From an uncultured Chthoniobacterales bacterium (GTDB lineage: Bacteria > Verrucomicrobiota > Verrucomicrobiia > Chthoniobacterales > UBA10450), in assembly GCA_955652255.1 (NCBI GenBank), contig CATPAW010000189.1:1-6342 (forward strand): a DNA stretch of 6,342 nt, written 5' to 3'. Position numbers and translations under genes: made by a program. Positions 5,603 through 6,342 of this stretch are shown here, one piece after another (positions within the stretch are counted from its first letter, which is position 1; each line of letters opens with the position of its first letter). A model generated the notes under the pieces. The model saw only the letters and a program-made list of their open reading frames with translations, ran no database searches and was not told where the DNA came from.

Positions 5603-6342
5603 ATGAGCGCTGAAAAAATCCCAACGCGTGTCGAAATCCCCGAAAAGGACAAATGGGATTTGCGACATCTCTTTGTCGATGTAAGCAAATGGCAGGAAGA
5701 TTTCGCGTGGGCGCAGCAGACGCATTCGCGGCTCCAGCAGTGGAAGGGCAAGGTCGGCGAATCGGCAAAAAGTCTGGCCGATTGTCTTGAATTTGAGAAG
5801 GCGCTCGAGATGAAGATCGAGCGGCTTTATCACTTTGTGTCGCTTCAACTGGCGGAAGACAGCGCGAATCCCGATTATCTGGCGCGCGTTGGACTGGTGC
5901 AGAATTTACTGACGAGAATTGGCGAGGTGGCCGCGTTCGTCATTCCCGAAATTCAAGCGATCGATGACGAAAAATTCGTCGAGTTCATGGCCGATCCAGC
6001 GCTCACGGAATGGCGAGTCAAGCTGCATAAGATCCGCCGCATGAAACCGCATGTGCTCTCCGAACGCGAGGAACGATTGCTCGCGCTCGGCAGCGCCGCA
6101 CTCGATGGCTACGACGACACCTTTTCGCAATTGACCGACGTGGACATGAAGTTCGGCCTGTTGACTGACGTGACCGGCCGCGAAAGACCGCTGACGCAAA
6201 GTTCGTTCAGTTCGTTTCTCGTGAAGCGGGACGACGAGCTGCGGAAACGCGCCTTCCATCAATTTTACGCTGAATTTCAGGACCATCAGTACACGCTCGC
6301 CACCTCCCTCGCGTATTCGGTGAAAGCGGATGTTTTCCGTGC
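5603..6342 (+). CDS. pepF: Oligoendopeptidase F (M3B family), N-terminal part, cut by the window edge
   Basis: ATG 5603 opens a frame with no stop to the end of the window (246 full codons plus two bases). PepF is a cytoplasmic zinc metallopeptidase that cleaves short peptides. The start carries KDKWDLRHLFVDVSKWQEDF, the usual WDL-x-x-L(F/Y) beginning of the family. Next come a helical stretch with LADCLEFEKALEMKIERLYHF, the oligopeptidase F N-terminal domain (KLHKIRRMKPHVLSEREERLLALG, DTFSQLTDVDMKFG), and then RPLTQSSFSSFLVKRDDELRKRAFHQFY and LATSLAYSVKADVFRA. In the family this last block is followed by ARGY-type sequence. The family is about 600 residues, and the HExxH zinc motif would lie beyond the window, so catalytic competence cannot be judged here. 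A gap of 132 bp separates it from the glycosylase gene and no Shine-Dalgarno site is visible, so it may be transcribed separately. Confidence 0.92.
   Translation, partial: MSAEKIPTRVEIPEKDKWDLRHLFVDVSKWQEDFAWAQQTHSRLQQWKGKVGESAKSLADCLEFEKALEMKIERLYHFVSLQLAEDSANPDYLARVGLVQNLLTRIGEVAAFVIPEIQAIDDEKFVEFMADPALTEWRVKLHKIRRMKPHVLSEREERLLALGSAALDGYDDTFSQLTDVDMKFGLLTDVTGRERPLTQSSFSSFLVKRDDELRKRAFHQFYAEFQDHQYTLATSLAYSVKADVFR

Noticed and set aside
1..6342. CRISPR array, tRNA/rRNA, prophage, toxin-antitoxin or defence island
   Set aside because: There are no regularly spaced direct repeats, no cloverleaf or rRNA sequence, and every substantial frame belongs to a housekeeping or known small family.

Overview
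The window looks like chromosomal DNA from a free-living Gram-negative bacterium with GC-rich codon use and few clear Shine-Dalgarno sites. The gene set is a type IV pilus PilC-type protein, an MqnP-like UbiA prenyltransferase of the futalosine menaquinone route, a Glu-type RpiB, and short palindromic elements in the gaps between genes. Together these suggest a soil Verrucomicrobium (Spartobacteria / Chthoniobacterales-like). That placement is inference from gene content and style; no phylogenetic marker is present.

Layout. Positions 1-63 hold nothing recognisable. A convincing intrinsic terminator on the minus strand (64-99) follows a broken pilC/gspF-family gene (122-1349, minus). This pseudogene carries an in-frame TAG near its N-terminus and a one-base frameshift in the middle; correcting both gives a normal 408-residue protein. 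A 95-bp AT-rich divergent promoter region separates it from a plus-strand pair: a degenerate metallo-beta-lactamase-fold protein (1445-2065) and the membrane prenyltransferase mqnP (about 2074-2958), which are close enough to be co-transcribed. The convergent gap between mqnP and rpiB is filled by a 71-bp palindromic element with GTAG...CTAC ends. Next on the minus strand come a CbpA-type DnaJ co-chaperone (3513-4463) and rpiB (3026-3457), 55 bp apart and probably one transcript. Divergent from dnaJ, after a second GTAG...CTAC element (4511-4562), lie a small DUF2905 membrane protein (4586-4798) and an Fe-S uracil-DNA glycosylase family protein (4811-5470), 12 bp apart. A third inverted repeat overlaps the 3' end of the glycosylase gene. 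The window ends inside pepF (oligoendopeptidase F, from 5603).

Function. Apart from the pilus pseudogene these are housekeeping or accessory-housekeeping genes: quinone synthesis, pentose phosphate isomerisation, protein folding, base-excision repair and peptide turnover. They do not form one pathway. I see no prophage, defence, CRISPR, tRNA/rRNA or biosynthetic cluster, and no clear new multi-gene system. The points most worth a second look are the doubly disrupted pilC, the metallo-beta-lactamase-fold protein that has lost its metal site beside mqnP, and the family of GTAG-ended palindromic elements.
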